Source: Sphingopyxis macrogoltabida
Lineage (GTDB): Bacteria > Pseudomonadota > Alphaproteobacteria > Sphingomonadales > Sphingomonadaceae
Length of the DNA: 64,000 nt
NCBI RefSeq assembly: GCF_001307295.1
Contig: NZ_CP012700.1
Span: 3,351,001 to 3,415,000 of the forward strand
Reading direction: 5' to 3'
Below are positions 9,911-19,571 of the stretch, in pieces. The notes under the pieces were generated by a model, which did not search any database, was not told the origin of the DNA, and saw nothing but the letters and a program-made list of their open reading frames with translations. Numbering within the stretch: position 1 is the first letter of the stretch; each line of letters starts with the position of its first letter. A program made the position numbers and the translations under genes.

Positions 9911-11494
9911 TCACGCTGCCGCGGCTTCCACCTCGGCCGGCAGGCGGATCATATAGTCGAACGCCGACAGCGCCGCCTTCGACCCTTCACCCATCGCGAT
10001 GACGATCTGCTTGTACGGCACCGTCGTGCAGTCGCCCGCCGCGAAAACGCCCTTCTGGCTCGTCTCGCCGCGATGGTCGACCTCGATCTCGCCATGCCGC
10101 GACAAAGTGACGCTATCCTTCAGCCATTCGGTGTTCGGGACGAGGCCGATCTGGACGAAAATGCCTTCGAGTTCGATCTGGTGCAGTTCGTCCTTGTTGC
10201 GGTCCTTGTAGCTGAGCCCCGTCACCTTCTCGCCGTCGCCCAGCACTTCGGTGGTCAGCGCCGAGGTGATGATCATGACGTTGGGCAGGCTCGCGAGCTT
10301 GCGCCGCAACACCGCGTCGGCGCGCAGCTCGCTGTCATACTCGATCAACGTGACATGCGCGACGAGACCCGCGAGGTCGATCGCCGCCTCGACGCCGCTG
10401 TTGCCGCCGCCGATCACCGCGACGCGCTTGCCCTTGTAAAGCGGGCCGTCGCAGTGCGGGCAGTAGGCCACGCCCTTGTTACGATAGGCATCCTCGCCCG
10501 GCACGCCGAGCTGGCGCCAGCGCGCGCCGGTCGAGAGGATCACGGTGCGCGCCTTCAGCGACGCGCCGCTCGCAAGCTTCACCTCGTGGAGGCCGCCTTC
10601 GACCTTCGCCGGGATGAGCTTTTCGGCAAGCTGCAGGTTCATGATGTCGACGTCATAGTCTTTGACGTGCTGTTCGAGCTGCGCGACGAGCTTCGGCCCC
10701 TCGGTGTGCTGGACCGAGATGAAATTCTCGATCGCCATCGTGTCGAGCACCTGCCCGCCGAAGCGCTCGGCGGCGATGCCGGTGCGGATGCCCTTGCGCG
10801 CCGCATAGATCGCGGCCGCGGCGCCCGCCGGGCCGCCGCCGACGACGAGCACATCGAACGCCTCCTTCGCGGCGATCTTCTCGGCCGCCTTGGCCTCGGC
10901 GCCGCTGTCGAGCTTCGCGAGAATCTGTTCGAGCTCCATCCGGCCCTGACCGAAATTCTCGCCGTTGAGGAAGATCGTCGGCACCGCCATGATCTTGCGA
11001 TCCTCGACCTCGGCCTGGAACAGTCCGCCGTCGATCGCAGTGTGCGTGATGCGCGGGTTGACGACACTCATCAGGTTGAGCGCCTGCACGATGTCGGGGC
11101 AGTTCTGGCACGACAGCGAGAAATAGGTTTCGAAGTGATAGTCGCCATCCAGCGCCGCGACCTGCTCCAGCACCTCGGGCGCGACCTTCGGCGGATGGCC
11201 GCCGACCTGGAGCAGCGCGAGGACGAGCGAGGTGAATTCATGGCCGAGCGGAATGCCCGCGAAGCGCACGGCGACCTGCGCGTCGCTGGCGCGGCGGATC
11301 AGGAAGCTCGGGCGGCGCGCATCGTCGTCGGCGCGTTCCACGCTGACCATGTCCGACAGTGCGGCGATTTCGTCGAGAAGATCCGCAAGCTCGGCCGACT
11401 TGGCATCGTCGCCGAGTGACGAGACGAGTTCGATCGGTTCACGAAGGTTCGTGAGGAGGCCTTGAAGCTGCTGCTTCAGATTGGCGTCGAGCAT
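9911..11494 (-). CDS. ahpF: Alkyl hydroperoxide reductase subunit F
   Basis: A 527-residue NADH-dependent disulfide reductase that re-reduces AhpC. The N-terminal double-thioredoxin-fold domain has CQNC, the body has the FAD motif [17 protein letters not shown], the redox-active CPHC in [10 protein letters not shown], and the NAD motif [15 protein letters not shown]. The start [11 protein letters not shown] (11494) is chosen over an in-frame upstream start because AGGAG lies eight bases before it and the protein aligns with E. coli AhpF from this point. It follows ahpC after 80 bases that contain a GC-rich hairpin, which may lower ahpF expression relative to ahpC. Confidence 0.96.
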   Translation of the reverse strand: MLDANLKQQLQGLLTNLREPIELVSSLGDDAKSAELADLLDEIAALSDMVSVERADDDARRPSFLIRRASDAQVAVRFAGIPLGHEFTSLVLALLQVGGHPPKVAPEVLEQVAALDGDYHFETYFSLSCQNCPDIVQALNLMSVVNPRITHTAIDGGLFQAEVEDRKIMAVPTIFLNGENFGQGRMELEQILAKLDSGAEAKAAEKIAAKEAFDVLVVGGGPAGAAAAIYAARKGIRTGIAAERFGGQVLDTMAIENFISVQHTEGPKLVAQLEQHVKDYDVDIMNLQLAEKLIPAKVEGGLHEVKLASGASLKARTVILSTGARWRQLGVPGEDAYRNKGVAYCPHCDGPLYKGKRVAVIGGGNSGVEAAIDLAGLVAHVTLIEYDSELRADAVLRRKLASLPNVMIITSALTTEVLGDGEKVTGLSYKDRNKDELHQIELEGIFVQIGLVPNTEWLKDSVTLSRHGEIEVDHRGETSQKGVFAAGDCTTVPYKQIVIAMGEGSKAALSAFDYMIRLPAEVEAAAA

Positions 11495-11529
11495 GGGGAG
11501 AGCTCCTGCGAGAGGGGGAGAGAAACCGT

Positions 11530-11554
11530 GGGGCGGCAGTCCAGCCACCGCCCC
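11530..11554 (-). terminator. GC hairpin in the ahpC-ahpF spacer (partial terminator?)
   Basis: GGGGCGG and CCGCCCC form a 7-bp stem with an 11-base loop, 20 bases after the ahpC stop. There is no T tract, so it would act as a pause, partial terminator or mRNA-stabilising 3' hairpin for ahpC. The high AhpC to AhpF ratio known in other bacteria would fit (inference). Confidence 0.45.
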
Positions 11555-11574
11555 TCCGGCAGTAGTCGTTCAGC

Positions 11575-12138
11575 TTAGATCTTGCCGACGAGGTCGAGCG
11601 AGGGGGCGAGCGTTTCGGCGCCCTCTTCCCACTTCGCGGGGCAAACTTCGCCCGGGTGGCTGACCCAGTACTGCAGCGCCTTGATCTTGCGGAGCAGTTC
11701 GGCGGCGTTGCGGCCCACACCCTCGGGGGTGATTTCGAGGAGCTGGATTTCGCCCTGCGGGTCGAGCACGAAAGTGCCGCGGTCGGCCAGGCCGACGCCT
11801 TCACGCAGCACTTCGAAATTGTTCGACAGCGTGTGGTTCTGGTCGCCGACCATATAATAGTTGATCTTGCCGATCGCCGGCGACGTGTCGTGCCAGGCCT
11901 TGTGGCAGAAATGCGTGTCGGTCGACACCGAATAGACCTCGACGCCCATCTTCTGCAGCGTCGGATAGATGTCGGCGAGATCTTCGAGCTCGGTCGGGCA
12001 GACGAAGGTGAAGTCGGCCGGGTAGAAGAAGAAGACCGCCCACTTGCCCTTCACGTCGGCGTCGGTGATGTCGACGAACTTGCCGTCCTTGAACGCGGTC
12101 GCCTTGAAGGGTTTGAGGGTGGTGTTGAGAACGGACAT
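11575..12138 (-). CDS. ahpC: Alkyl hydroperoxide reductase subunit C (peroxiredoxin)
   Basis: A 187-residue typical 2-Cys peroxiredoxin that reduces H2O2 and organic peroxides in the cytoplasm. The peroxidatic cysteine is in [12 protein letters not shown] and the resolving cysteine in GEVCPAKW near the C-terminus. The start [11 protein letters not shown] at 12138 matches AhpC of other Proteobacteria and has an AAAGGAGGCTCTCC Shine-Dalgarno region before it; a longer in-frame opening adds 13 codons with no homology. It leads the ahpC-ahpF pair. No oxyR lies in the window, but a 15-base palindrome 80 bases upstream could be a LysR-type (OxyR-like) operator. Confidence 0.97.
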   Translation of the reverse strand: MSVLNTTLKPFKATAFKDGKFVDITDADVKGKWAVFFFYPADFTFVCPTELEDLADIYPTLQKMGVEVYSVSTDTHFCHKAWHDTSPAIGKINYYMVGDQNHTLSNNFEVLREGVGLADRGTFVLDPQGEIQLLEITPEGVGRNAAELLRKIKALQYWVSHPGEVCPAKWEEGAETLAPSLDLVGKI

Positions 12139-12217
12139 GGAGAGCCTCCTTTGTTGTTGGAGGCTCCCCCTAGCCATTTATGTTGCATCGCGAAAAGCGA
12201 AAATATCTACGCCTGTG

Positions 12218-12232
12218 ATCGAATTTTTCGAT
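12218..12232. promoter_or_regulatory. Palindrome upstream of ahpC (candidate operator)
   Basis: ATCGAA-TTT-TTCGAT is a perfect 15-base palindrome in an AT-rich stretch, 80 bases upstream of the ahpC start and 20 bases past the MFS gene's stop. Its shape fits a LysR-family core site; it does not match the E. coli OxyR consensus, so the regulator is unknown. Confidence 0.4.
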
Positions 12233-12251
12233 TGATGCCGAAAATCGCTGC

Positions 12252-13418
12252 TCAGACCGCGATCGCCGTGCCGCCCGCGACTTTCTTTTGCGAGACCAGC
12301 ACGATGACGAGGCCCGCGACCGCCATCACCGCCCCCGCGATCGACACCGCCGGGAAACCGAGGCCGAGGCCGATCACCCCGCCGCCAACCGCCGCGCCGA
12401 TCGCATTGCCGAGATTGAAGGCGCCGATATTGACCGCGGAGGCCAGATTCGGCGCGTCCGACGCCGCTTCCATCACCCGCATCTGCAGCGGCGGGACGAT
12501 GGCAAAGGTCGCGATCCCCCAGAAGAAGATGGTGACAGCAGCGGCAAGCGGCTCGAACATCGCGGCGGCGAAGATCAGCAGCGTCACGGCAAGCCCGGCG
12601 AGCGAGACGATCAGCGTCCGGTCGATCGACCGGTCGGCGAACACGCCGCCCAGCCAGTTACCGAACGTCAGGCCGAGGCCATAGATCACCAGCATCGCGG
12701 TGACATGCAGCGTGCTGATGCCGGTCGCCTCCTTCAGGATCGGCGCGATATAGGTGAAGACGGTGAACATCGCCGCCGATCCGATGGCGGTCAGCGCCAG
12801 CGCGACGAGCACCTCGCGGCGCCGGAACACGCCGAGTTCGGCGCGCATGTCGCCGCCCGCCGGTTGCGGCGTATCGGGCAGCGCGAACCACAGCGCGGCC
12901 ATGGTGACCAGCCCCCAGACCGCAATGCCGCCGAACGCGGTACGCCAGCCGAAGCTCTCGCCGATCCATGGCGCGAGCGGAACGCCGATCACATTGGCGA
13001 GCGTCAGCCCCATGAACATCGCCGCCACCGCGCTCGCGCGCTTTTCGGGCGCCACAATGCTCGCCGCGACGACCGATCCGACCCCGAAGAAGGCGCCATG
13101 GTTGAACGAGGTAATGACCCGCGCGACCATCAATGTCGTATAATCGGCGGCGATCGCCGACAGGAAGTTGCCGAGAGTGAAGATGCCCATCAGTGCGATC
13201 AGCAAAGTGCGCCGCTTCATCCGCGCGGTGGTCAGCGTCATCAGCGGCGCGCCGAGCATGACGCCGAGCGCATAAGCCGAGACGAGCAGCCCGGCGGCGG
13301 GGATCGAAACCCCCAGCCCCTCGGCCATGTCGGGAAGCAGCCCCATCGGGGCGAATTCGGTGATGCCGATGCCGAAGGCTCCGGTCGCCAGCGCCAGCAG
13401 CGGGAAATTGAGTTTCAT
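12252..13418 (-). CDS. MFS transporter (DHA1/AraJ-like efflux family)
   Basis: A 388-residue, twelve-helix major facilitator. It begins MKLNFPLLALATGAFGIGITEF and continues with the typical helix 2-3 loop region VMLGAPLMTL and the basic loop TARMKRRTL. This matches the AraJ/YdhP group of proton-driven exporters of sugars or drugs at the inner membrane. The ATG at 13418 is preceded by AAGGGTGG; an open frame extends 67 codons upstream, across the divergent LysR promoter, and is rejected. It shares an 89-base divergent promoter region with the LysR gene, which probably controls it. The substrate is unknown. Confidence 0.88.
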   Translation of the reverse strand: MKLNFPLLALATGAFGIGITEFAPMGLLPDMAEGLGVSIPAAGLLVSAYALGVMLGAPLMTLTTARMKRRTLLIALMGIFTLGNFLSAIAADYTTLMVARVITSFNHGAFFGVGSVVAASIVAPEKRASAVAAMFMGLTLANVIGVPLAPWIGESFGWRTAFGGIAVWGLVTMAALWFALPDTPQPAGGDMRAELGVFRRREVLVALALTAIGSAAMFTVFTYIAPILKEATGISTLHVTAMLVIYGLGLTFGNWLGGVFADRSIDRTLIVSLAGLAVTLLIFAAAMFEPLAAAVTIFFWGIATFAIVPPLQMRVMEAASDAPNLASAVNIGAFNLGNAIGAAVGGGVIGLGLGFPAVSIAGAVMAVAGLVIVLVSQKKVAGGTAIAV

Positions 13419-13507
13419 ACGTCCACCCTTTCGGTTACGAATTGGAGGCATAAATGGATTGGACGCATCGCCGGAATTAGAGGGATGTTGCGCGAAGGAT
13501 TTTTGAA

Positions 13508-14416
13508 TTGAACGCAAAGATGAACGAAGGCGGCGATCGCGCCCGGGCGATGGAAATCTTTGTCGCGGTAATCGACAAGGGCAGCTTTTCGGCCGCCGGC
13601 CGCCTCCTCGGCCTGACACCGTCGGCGGTCAGCCGGACGATCGACCGGATCGAGGCGCGGCTCGGCGCCCGGCTGCTGCTCCGTTCGACCCGCGCGCTCG
13701 CGATGACCGCCGACGGCGAGGCCTATTATCACGCCGCGCGCCGCATCCTCGCCGACCTTGCCGAGGTCGAACAGGCGATCGGCGAGCAAGCGGCACCGCG
13801 CGGGCGGCTGCGCGTCAGCACCACGCTGTCCTATGGCCGCACCCGGATCGTGCCGCTGCTCGGCGAATTCCTCGACCTTTATCCCGGCATCTTGGTCGAC
13901 ATCAGCCTGACCGACACGGTGATCGACCTCGTCGAGGAGCGCGCCGACGTCGCGATCCGCATCGGGCCGCTGCCCGACAGCCCGCTGATCGCGCGGCGGC
14001 TGGGCGAAAGCGACCGCGTCGTCATCGCATCGCCCGCCTATCTGGCACGCCGCGGCACGCCAGCCGAGCCCGAGGAACTGCTCGCCCACCGCTGCCTCGG
14101 CTTCAATTTCCGCCGCCGCCAGCCGTGGTGGCCGTTCGCGCGTGCGGGCCAGGTCTTCGAGCTCCCGATCGCGCCCGCGGTCGAAGCGAATAACGGCGAT
14201 ACCGTCGTCCAGCTCGCCATCGACGGGGTCGGCATCGCCCGTGTCGGCCGCTTCAACGTCGCCGACGCGCTCGCCGACGGCCGCCTCGTCGAACTGCTCG
14301 CCGATTATAACCCCGGCGATATCGAGCCCTTTCACGCCCTGTTCCTCGGCGGCTCGACCTTGCCGGCGCGCGTTCGCGTTTTCATCGACTTCCTCGCCGA
14401 ACGGCTCGCGTCCTGA
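13508..14416 (+). CDS. LysR family transcriptional regulator
   Basis: A 302-residue LysR regulator. The N-terminal winged helix contains GSFSAAGRLLGLTPSAVSRT and the rest is a periplasmic-binding-protein-like effector domain. TTG 13508 is preferred over ATG 13520 because GAAGGA lies about nine bases before it; the difference is four residues. It is divergent from the DHA1 MFS exporter, the usual layout for a LysR controlling its target. The downstream exporter operon (14478 on) begins 61 bases after its stop and may be co-regulated, but that is inference. Confidence 0.9.
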   Translation: MNAKMNEGGDRARAMEIFVAVIDKGSFSAAGRLLGLTPSAVSRTIDRIEARLGARLLLRSTRALAMTADGEAYYHAARRILADLAEVEQAIGEQAAPRGRLRVSTTLSYGRTRIVPLLGEFLDLYPGILVDISLTDTVIDLVEERADVAIRIGPLPDSPLIARRLGESDRVVIASPAYLARRGTPAEPEELLAHRCLGFNFRRRQPWWPFARAGQVFELPIAPAVEANNGDTVVQLAIDGVGIARVGRFNVADALADGRLVELLADYNPGDIEPFHALFLGGSTLPARVRVFIDFLAERLAS

Positions 14417-14477
14417 CCTTGGGGGCGCGACTGAAACAGGTCGAAACCGGCGCCGCGAAGGTCTATCGCTATACGCA

Positions 14478-16163
14478 ATGGCTGAGTCGCGTTCGTCCCC
14501 TGCCCCCGGCGGCAGCGATTATGTCTTCAAACCCCACGAGCGCCCGTTCATGCCGGGCTCGCCCGCGTCGCCCGACCATCCGGTGCGGCGCAAGGTCGCC
14601 TATTTCCTGATCGGCGTTTTCCTCGCGATCGTCGGCGGTTTCCAGAACGGGATGCTGATCGCCAATCTCACCGCTTTGCAGGGGCATCTCGACCTGACCC
14701 CGGTCGATGCCGGCTGGGTCACCGTCGCCTATAATATGACCAACGCGTGCATGAGCATCCTGCTCTACAAGTCGCGCCAGCAATTCGGCATCCAGCGCTT
14801 CGTCCGCGCGATGATGCTCGCGCTGTTGCTCGCCAATTTTCTGCAGCTTTTCGACGCGGGCTACCGGATGGAGCTGATCGCGCGCGGCGTTTCGGGGATC
14901 GCGGCGAGCGGCCTCACCACGCTCGCCGCCTTCTATCTGATGCAGGGGCTGCCGCAGGAAAAGCGCATTGCGGGCTTCCTGCTCGCGATCGGGCTCACCC
15001 AGGTGGCGGTACCGCTGGCGCGCGCGATCTCGCCGCTGCTGCTCGCCGACGGCGACATCGCCAATCTGTTCGTGCTGCAATTCGCGATGTCGCTCGTCGC
15101 CTTCGGGCTCGTCAACATCCTCCATCTGCCCCCGGGCGAGACGATCCGCTCTTTCGAAAAGCTCGACCTCCTCACCTTCCCGATGCTCGCGACCGGGGTC
15201 GGGCTGCTCTGCGCCTTTCTGGTGCAGGGGCGCATCCAGTGGTGGTCGACGCCCTGGCTCGGCGGCGCACTCGCCGCATCGGTGGTGCTCATCGGCACCG
15301 CCTTTCTGATCGAGCATAACCGCAAGAACCCGATGCTCCAGACGCGCTGGATGGGCAGCCGCGATCTCGTCAAATTCGCCCTCACCGGCGCGCTGGTGCG
15401 CGTGCTGACGTCGGAGCAAAATTTCGGCGCGACCGGCCTTCTGTCGTCGATCGGCCTCGTCAACGACCAGCTCGTTTCCTATTATAGCGTGCTCGCGGCA
15501 GCAACGCTCGCCGGCGCGCTGCTGTCGATCGTCACGCTCAACCCGATGGACCTCCGCCGCCAGACGCTCATATCGCTCGCGGTGATCGCGATCGGCGCCT
15601 TTCTCGACACCCATTCGGGGTTGCGCACCGGTCCGATGAACCTTTATTTCTCGCAGGCCGCAATCGCCTTTGCCGCGGTCTATTTCATGGGGCCGATGCT
15701 GATGGAGGGGCTGCTCCGCGCGCTGACCAAGGGACCATCCTATTTGGTCAGCTTCGTCGCGGTGTTCGGGCTGTCGCAGACGCTCGGCGGCCTTGCGGGG
15801 GTTGCGGCGCTGTCGGCCTTCCACACGCTGCGCACCAAGTCGCATCTGATGACGCTCGGCCAGAGCCTGTCGCCGGGCAACCCCGACGTCGCGCAGGGCA
15901 TCGCGTCGCTCGCGAACGGCCTGACGGGGACGATGACCGATCCGGCGCTGCGCAGCGCCAGCGCGGGGGCGCAGGTCGTACGCGAAGCGGCGCGCGAGGC
16001 GGCGATCCTTGCTTTCAACGACACCTTCTTCGTCATCGGCGCGCTGTCGGCGCTTGCCTTTGCCGTCATGTTCGTGCGCTGGCTCTACGATCGCCGGCGC
16101 GGCTTCAATCCACTCGCCGCCGAACTCGAGGCGCTTCAGAAGATGAGGGCGGGAAACCAATGA
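14478..16163 (+). CDS. MFS exporter (EmrB/DHA2-like), inner-membrane part of a tripartite system
   Basis: A 561-residue membrane protein with about 14 hydrophobic segments, beginning with a cytoplasmic tail of about 40 residues and then VAYFLIGVFLAIVGGFQNGM. Size and helix number fit the DHA2 family, whose members pair with an HlyD-type adaptor. The ATG 14478 is the first start after the LysR gene's stop in this frame and gives a sensible N-terminus. The stop overlaps the start of the HlyD gene (ATGA). Together with the next two genes it should form a pump spanning both membranes. The cargo is not known; drugs or aromatic acids are typical for the family. Confidence 0.85.
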   Translation: MAESRSSPAPGGSDYVFKPHERPFMPGSPASPDHPVRRKVAYFLIGVFLAIVGGFQNGMLIANLTALQGHLDLTPVDAGWVTVAYNMTNACMSILLYKSRQQFGIQRFVRAMMLALLLANFLQLFDAGYRMELIARGVSGIAASGLTTLAAFYLMQGLPQEKRIAGFLLAIGLTQVAVPLARAISPLLLADGDIANLFVLQFAMSLVAFGLVNILHLPPGETIRSFEKLDLLTFPMLATGVGLLCAFLVQGRIQWWSTPWLGGALAASVVLIGTAFLIEHNRKNPMLQTRWMGSRDLVKFALTGALVRVLTSEQNFGATGLLSSIGLVNDQLVSYYSVLAAATLAGALLSIVTLNPMDLRRQTLISLAVIAIGAFLDTHSGLRTGPMNLYFSQAAIAFAAVYFMGPMLMEGLLRALTKGPSYLVSFVAVFGLSQTLGGLAGVAALSAFHTLRTKSHLMTLGQSLSPGNPDVAQGIASLANGLTGTMTDPALRSASAGAQVVREAAREAAILAFNDTFFVIGALSALAFAVMFVRWLYDRRRGFNPLAAELEALQKMRAGNQ

Positions 16164-17326
16164 ACGACGTGCCTGAGAAAAACGACGCAGCCACGGCGAA
16201 GCCCACGAAGCCCGCGCCGGCGCCAGCGAAACCGGTGCCGCCGCCCGAACCCGCCGCCGCGCCCGCGGAGGAAAGCGACGAAGGCTGGAAGCCGCCGCGC
16301 TCGCGCGGCCGGATCATCCTGTTCGGTTCGCTGATCCTCGTCGGCGCGCTCGCCATTCTCTATGCATGGGGCCTGCCGCCGTTCAGGCCGTCGAGCCAGA
16401 CCACCGACAACGCCTATGTCCGCGGCCAGACGACGATCATCGCGCCGCAGGTCGGCGGCTATGTCACCGCGGTGCTGGTGCAGGATTTCCAGCGCGTGAA
16501 AGCGGGCGAGGTCCTCGCGCGGATCGACGACCGAATCTATCGCCAGCGCGTCGCGCAGGGGACCGCGAACATCGCCGCGCAATCGGCCTCGCTCGACAAC
16601 AGCGAACAGAGCCGCCGCTCGGCGGAGGCGCAGATCGCGCTGCAGGAGGCGTCGGTTGCCAACGCGCGCGCGCAGCTCGCGCGGGCGCAGGCCGACATGC
16701 GCCGCGTCGGCGAACTGGTCGATGCCGGATCGGTGTCGCTGCGCGAGCGCGACCAGACGCTCGCCGCGCTCCGCCAGGCCGAAGCCGCGGTGCGCCAGGC
16801 CGAGGCGCAGCGCCAGATCGCGGTCGAACAGCTCCGCTCGGTCGGGGTCGGGCGCGGCGGACTGCAGGCGGGGGTCGAGAATGCGAAGGCGGCGCGCGGC
16901 CTCGCCGACATCGACCTTGAAAACACCGTCATCCGCGCCCCACGCGACGGCAAGCTCAGCGAAGTGACGGTGCGCGTCGGCCAGCTCGTCAATCCGGGCA
17001 CCCAGCTCATGTACCTCGTCCCCGAGCGCCACTGGGTCGTCGCCAATTTCAAGGAAGCACAGACCGCAAAGATCCGCGTCGGCCAGCGCGCCACCCTGCG
17101 TGTCGACGCGCTCGGCGGCGCCAAGCTTTCGGGCCATGTCGAAAGCGTCGCACCGGCGGCGGGGAGCGAATTCAGCGTGATCAAGCCCGACACCGGATCG
17201 GGCAATTTCGTCAAGGTACCGCAACGGATCGCGGTGCGCATTCGCATCGACAAGGACCAGCAACTTGCCGCGCGATTGGGGCCCGGCATGTCGGTGATCG
17301 CAACCGTGCACACCGGGGCCGAGTGA
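16160..17326 (+). CDS. HlyD/EmrA family periplasmic adaptor
   Basis: A 388-residue membrane-fusion protein. After a Pro/Ala-rich cytoplasmic start it has one transmembrane helix (IILFGSLILVGALAILYAWG, about residues 52-71), then the lipoyl half-motif VRGQTTIIAPQVGGYV, a long alpha-helical hairpin rich in Ala, Gln and Arg (about residues 125-245), and the second lipoyl half ending in IRAPRDGKLSEVTVRVGQLV. It connects the MFS pump to the outer-membrane channel. It overlaps its neighbours by 4 bases upstream and 1 base downstream, so the three genes are translated together. Confidence 0.92.
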   Translation: MNDVPEKNDAATAKPTKPAPAPAKPVPPPEPAAAPAEESDEGWKPPRSRGRIILFGSLILVGALAILYAWGLPPFRPSSQTTDNAYVRGQTTIIAPQVGGYVTAVLVQDFQRVKAGEVLARIDDRIYRQRVAQGTANIAAQSASLDNSEQSRRSAEAQIALQEASVANARAQLARAQADMRRVGELVDAGSVSLRERDQTLAALRQAEAAVRQAEAQRQIAVEQLRSVGVGRGGLQAGVENAKAARGLADIDLENTVIRAPRDGKLSEVTVRVGQLVNPGTQLMYLVPERHWVVANFKEAQTAKIRVGQRATLRVDALGGAKLSGHVESVAPAAGSEFSVIKPDTGSGNFVKVPQRIAVRIRIDKDQQLAARLGPGMSVIATVHTGAE

Positions 17327-18708
17327 TGGGCTTCGCGCGTCCGGCCCTGCTCCTGCCGCTGCTCCTCGCGGGTTGCATGCCCGCGCTGACCCCGCGCCCC
17401 GAGGCGAGCCATATCGCCCCGCCTGCCGACTGGCGCACCGCCATGCCGGCAACGGCGGCAAGCGAGCGCGACTGGTGGGTCGGTTTCGGCGACTCGCAAC
17501 TGACGGCGCTGGTCGAACAGGCGCGCGCGAACAACGCCGACCTTGCCATCGCCGCGGCGCGCGTCGCCGAAGCGCGGGCGCAGGAACGCGTCGCGCGGTC
17601 GCTGTTGATGCCGACGTTGAGCGCGAACGCGCCGAGCGCCGAGCAGCGCGCGCTCAACCCCTTCGGCGTCGCCACCGAAAGCTTCGCCGCGCAGCCCGCC
17701 TTTCAGGCAGCCTATGAAATCGACCTGTTCGGGCGCAATGCGGCGCAGGTCGAGGCCGCGCGCGCCAATGCGGCGGCGGTCGCGGCGGCGCGCGAGACGG
17801 CGACGCTGTCGGTGAGCGCTGCGACCGCCAGCAGCTATATCACCCTGCTCGCGCTCGACGCGCGGCGCGAATTGCTGCGCCAGACCATGGCATCGCGCGG
17901 CGAGGCACTGCGCATCGCGCGCGATCGCGCCGAGGCCGGCTATACGTCGCAGCTCGAACTGCGGCAGGCCGAAGCCGAATATCGCGCCGCCGAGCAGCAG
18001 ATTCCGGCGATCGAGGCCGCGATCGCGCGGCAGGAAAATGCCCTGTCGCAGCTCGTCGGCGATACGCCGCACGCCATCACGCGCGGGCAGGATTTCGACG
18101 CGCTTGCGCGGCCGGCGGTGCCCGGGGTACTGCCGTCCGATCTCGTCCGCCGCCGTCCCGACATCGCGCAGGCCGAATATGCGCTCGCCGCGACCGACGC
18201 CAATCTCCGCGTCGCGCGCGCCCAATTCCTGCCGCAGGTCCGTCTGTCGGCGTCGGCGGGCGCCGTCATCTCGTCCGCGCTGCCCGATCCGGTGAGTATC
18301 TGGTCGATCGGCGGCAGCATATTGGCGCCCTTGTTCCAGGGCGGCCGGTTGCAGGGCCAGTATGACGCCGCGACCGCACAGCGCGATCAGGCCGCCTTCG
18401 CCTATCGCCGCGCCGTGCTCACCGCCTTTCGCGAGGTCGAGGACCAGCTCGCGGTGATCGACCGCTCGGGCGTGCAGGAGCAGGCGCTGCTCGCCCAGCG
18501 CGCCGCGGTCGCCGACGCGCTGCGCCATGCGACCAACCGCTACCGCGCCGGCTATTCGCCCTATCTCGAACAGATCGACGCGCAGCGCGCTCTGCTCGCG
18601 GTCGACCTCGCGCTGATCCAGCTCCGCACCGACCGCCTCACCGCCTATGTCGCGCTCTATCAGGCGCTTGGCGGCGGCGGTTCAGACGCCAACGCGTCGC
18701 CGCGCTGA
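17326..18708 (+). CDS. NodT-type outer-membrane efflux lipoprotein
   Basis: A 460-residue outer-membrane factor of the TolC/NodT type. The signal peptide ends in the lipobox LLAGC (Cys about 17), so it is lipid-anchored. The body shows the duplicated alpha-helical and beta-barrel pattern, with DWWVGFGD near the start and LVRRRPDIAQAEYAL in the second half, both family hallmarks. The start is ATG 17326, overlapping the HlyD stop in TGATG. It forms the exit duct of the exporter encoded by the two genes upstream. Its own stop overlaps the ATP-grasp gene in the same way. Confidence 0.93.
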   Translation: MGFARPALLLPLLLAGCMPALTPRPEASHIAPPADWRTAMPATAASERDWWVGFGDSQLTALVEQARANNADLAIAAARVAEARAQERVARSLLMPTLSANAPSAEQRALNPFGVATESFAAQPAFQAAYEIDLFGRNAAQVEAARANAAAVAAARETATLSVSAATASSYITLLALDARRELLRQTMASRGEALRIARDRAEAGYTSQLELRQAEAEYRAAEQQIPAIEAAIARQENALSQLVGDTPHAITRGQDFDALARPAVPGVLPSDLVRRRPDIAQAEYALAATDANLRVARAQFLPQVRLSASAGAVISSALPDPVSIWSIGGSILAPLFQGGRLQGQYDAATAQRDQAAFAYRRAVLTAFREVEDQLAVIDRSGVQEQALLAQRAAVADALRHATNRYRAGYSPYLEQIDAQRALLAVDLALIQLRTDRLTAYVALYQALGGGGSDANASPR

Positions 18709-19571
18709 TGCCGGCGCTGGCGCTCGACCCGTCCGTTGCGCCGCCCCGCAGCATTCCCCTGCCCGCGCGCCTGCGCGTCGAATTGCTCTACGCCGTGCGC
18801 CACCACCGGCGCCTCCGCCTCGCGGCGCCGCGCCGCTTCACCGAGCTGGTCCAATGGCGCAAGCTCCACGACCGTTCGCCGGCCCAGACCGAGTTGATGG
18901 ATAAGCTCGCGGCCAAGCGGATCGCCACCGCGCAGCTCGGCGAGGACTGGATCGTCCCGACGCTCTGGACCGGCACCGAATTGCCGCCCACCATACCGTT
19001 CGCGTTCCCTGCGATCCTCAAAGCGCGGCACGGCTGCAATCAATATGCCGTGCTGTGCACCGCCCCCGGCGCCCGCCAATGGCGCCGCATCCGGCGCACC
19101 GCCGACCGCTGGCAACGCGCGGCCTATGGCGGCTGGCTCGACGAATGGGCGTATCGCGACGTCCCCCGCGGCCTGCTTGCCGAGCCGCTGCTCGGCGGCC
19201 GCCTGCCCTTGCCGGTGGACTACAAGATCTACGTCTTCGGCGGCGTCGCGACGCATGTGCAGGTCCATCTCGGCCGCGGCGAGCAGCATCGCTGGATTTT
19301 GCATGACCGCGATTGGCGCCAGCTCGTCCCGGCGCGCGACTGCCCCGCCCCGCCGCCTTCGCTCGCCGCCATGCTCGCTGCCGCCGAAACGCTCGCGCGC
19401 GGCACCAGCTTCCTGCGCGTCGATTTCTACGACATCGCAGGGCGGCCCTATTTCGGCGAATTCTGCCTCTATCCCGGTTCGGGGCTCGACCCCTTTGCCG
19501 CCGACTGGATCGATGTCGAACTGGGTGCGCTCTGGCTGGCAGCGCTGGCCAGCGTGCCGGGCCCTAGATGA
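18708..19571 (+). CDS. TupA-like ATP-grasp protein
   Basis: A 287-residue protein of the TupA-like ATP-grasp family. Visible parts are the nucleotide-binding lysine region FAFPAILKARHGCNQYAVLC, the second Lys in LPVDYKIYVFGG, and the metal-binding end FLRVDFYDIAGRPYFGEFCL. TupA-type enzymes are linked to teichuronopeptide or capsule and glycan assembly, and ATP-grasp enzymes generally join a carboxylate to an amine. The start codon overlaps the stop of the outer-membrane factor gene by one base, so it is probably made with the exporter. Whether it modifies the exported cargo or an envelope sugar is open. It ends 8 bases inside the convergent IclR gene. Confidence 0.75.
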   Translation: MPALALDPSVAPPRSIPLPARLRVELLYAVRHHRRLRLAAPRRFTELVQWRKLHDRSPAQTELMDKLAAKRIATAQLGEDWIVPTLWTGTELPPTIPFAFPAILKARHGCNQYAVLCTAPGARQWRRIRRTADRWQRAAYGGWLDEWAYRDVPRGLLAEPLLGGRLPLPVDYKIYVFGGVATHVQVHLGRGEQHRWILHDRDWRQLVPARDCPAPPPSLAAMLAAAETLARGTSFLRVDFYDIAGRPYFGEFCLYPGSGLDPFAADWIDVELGALWLAALASVPGPR

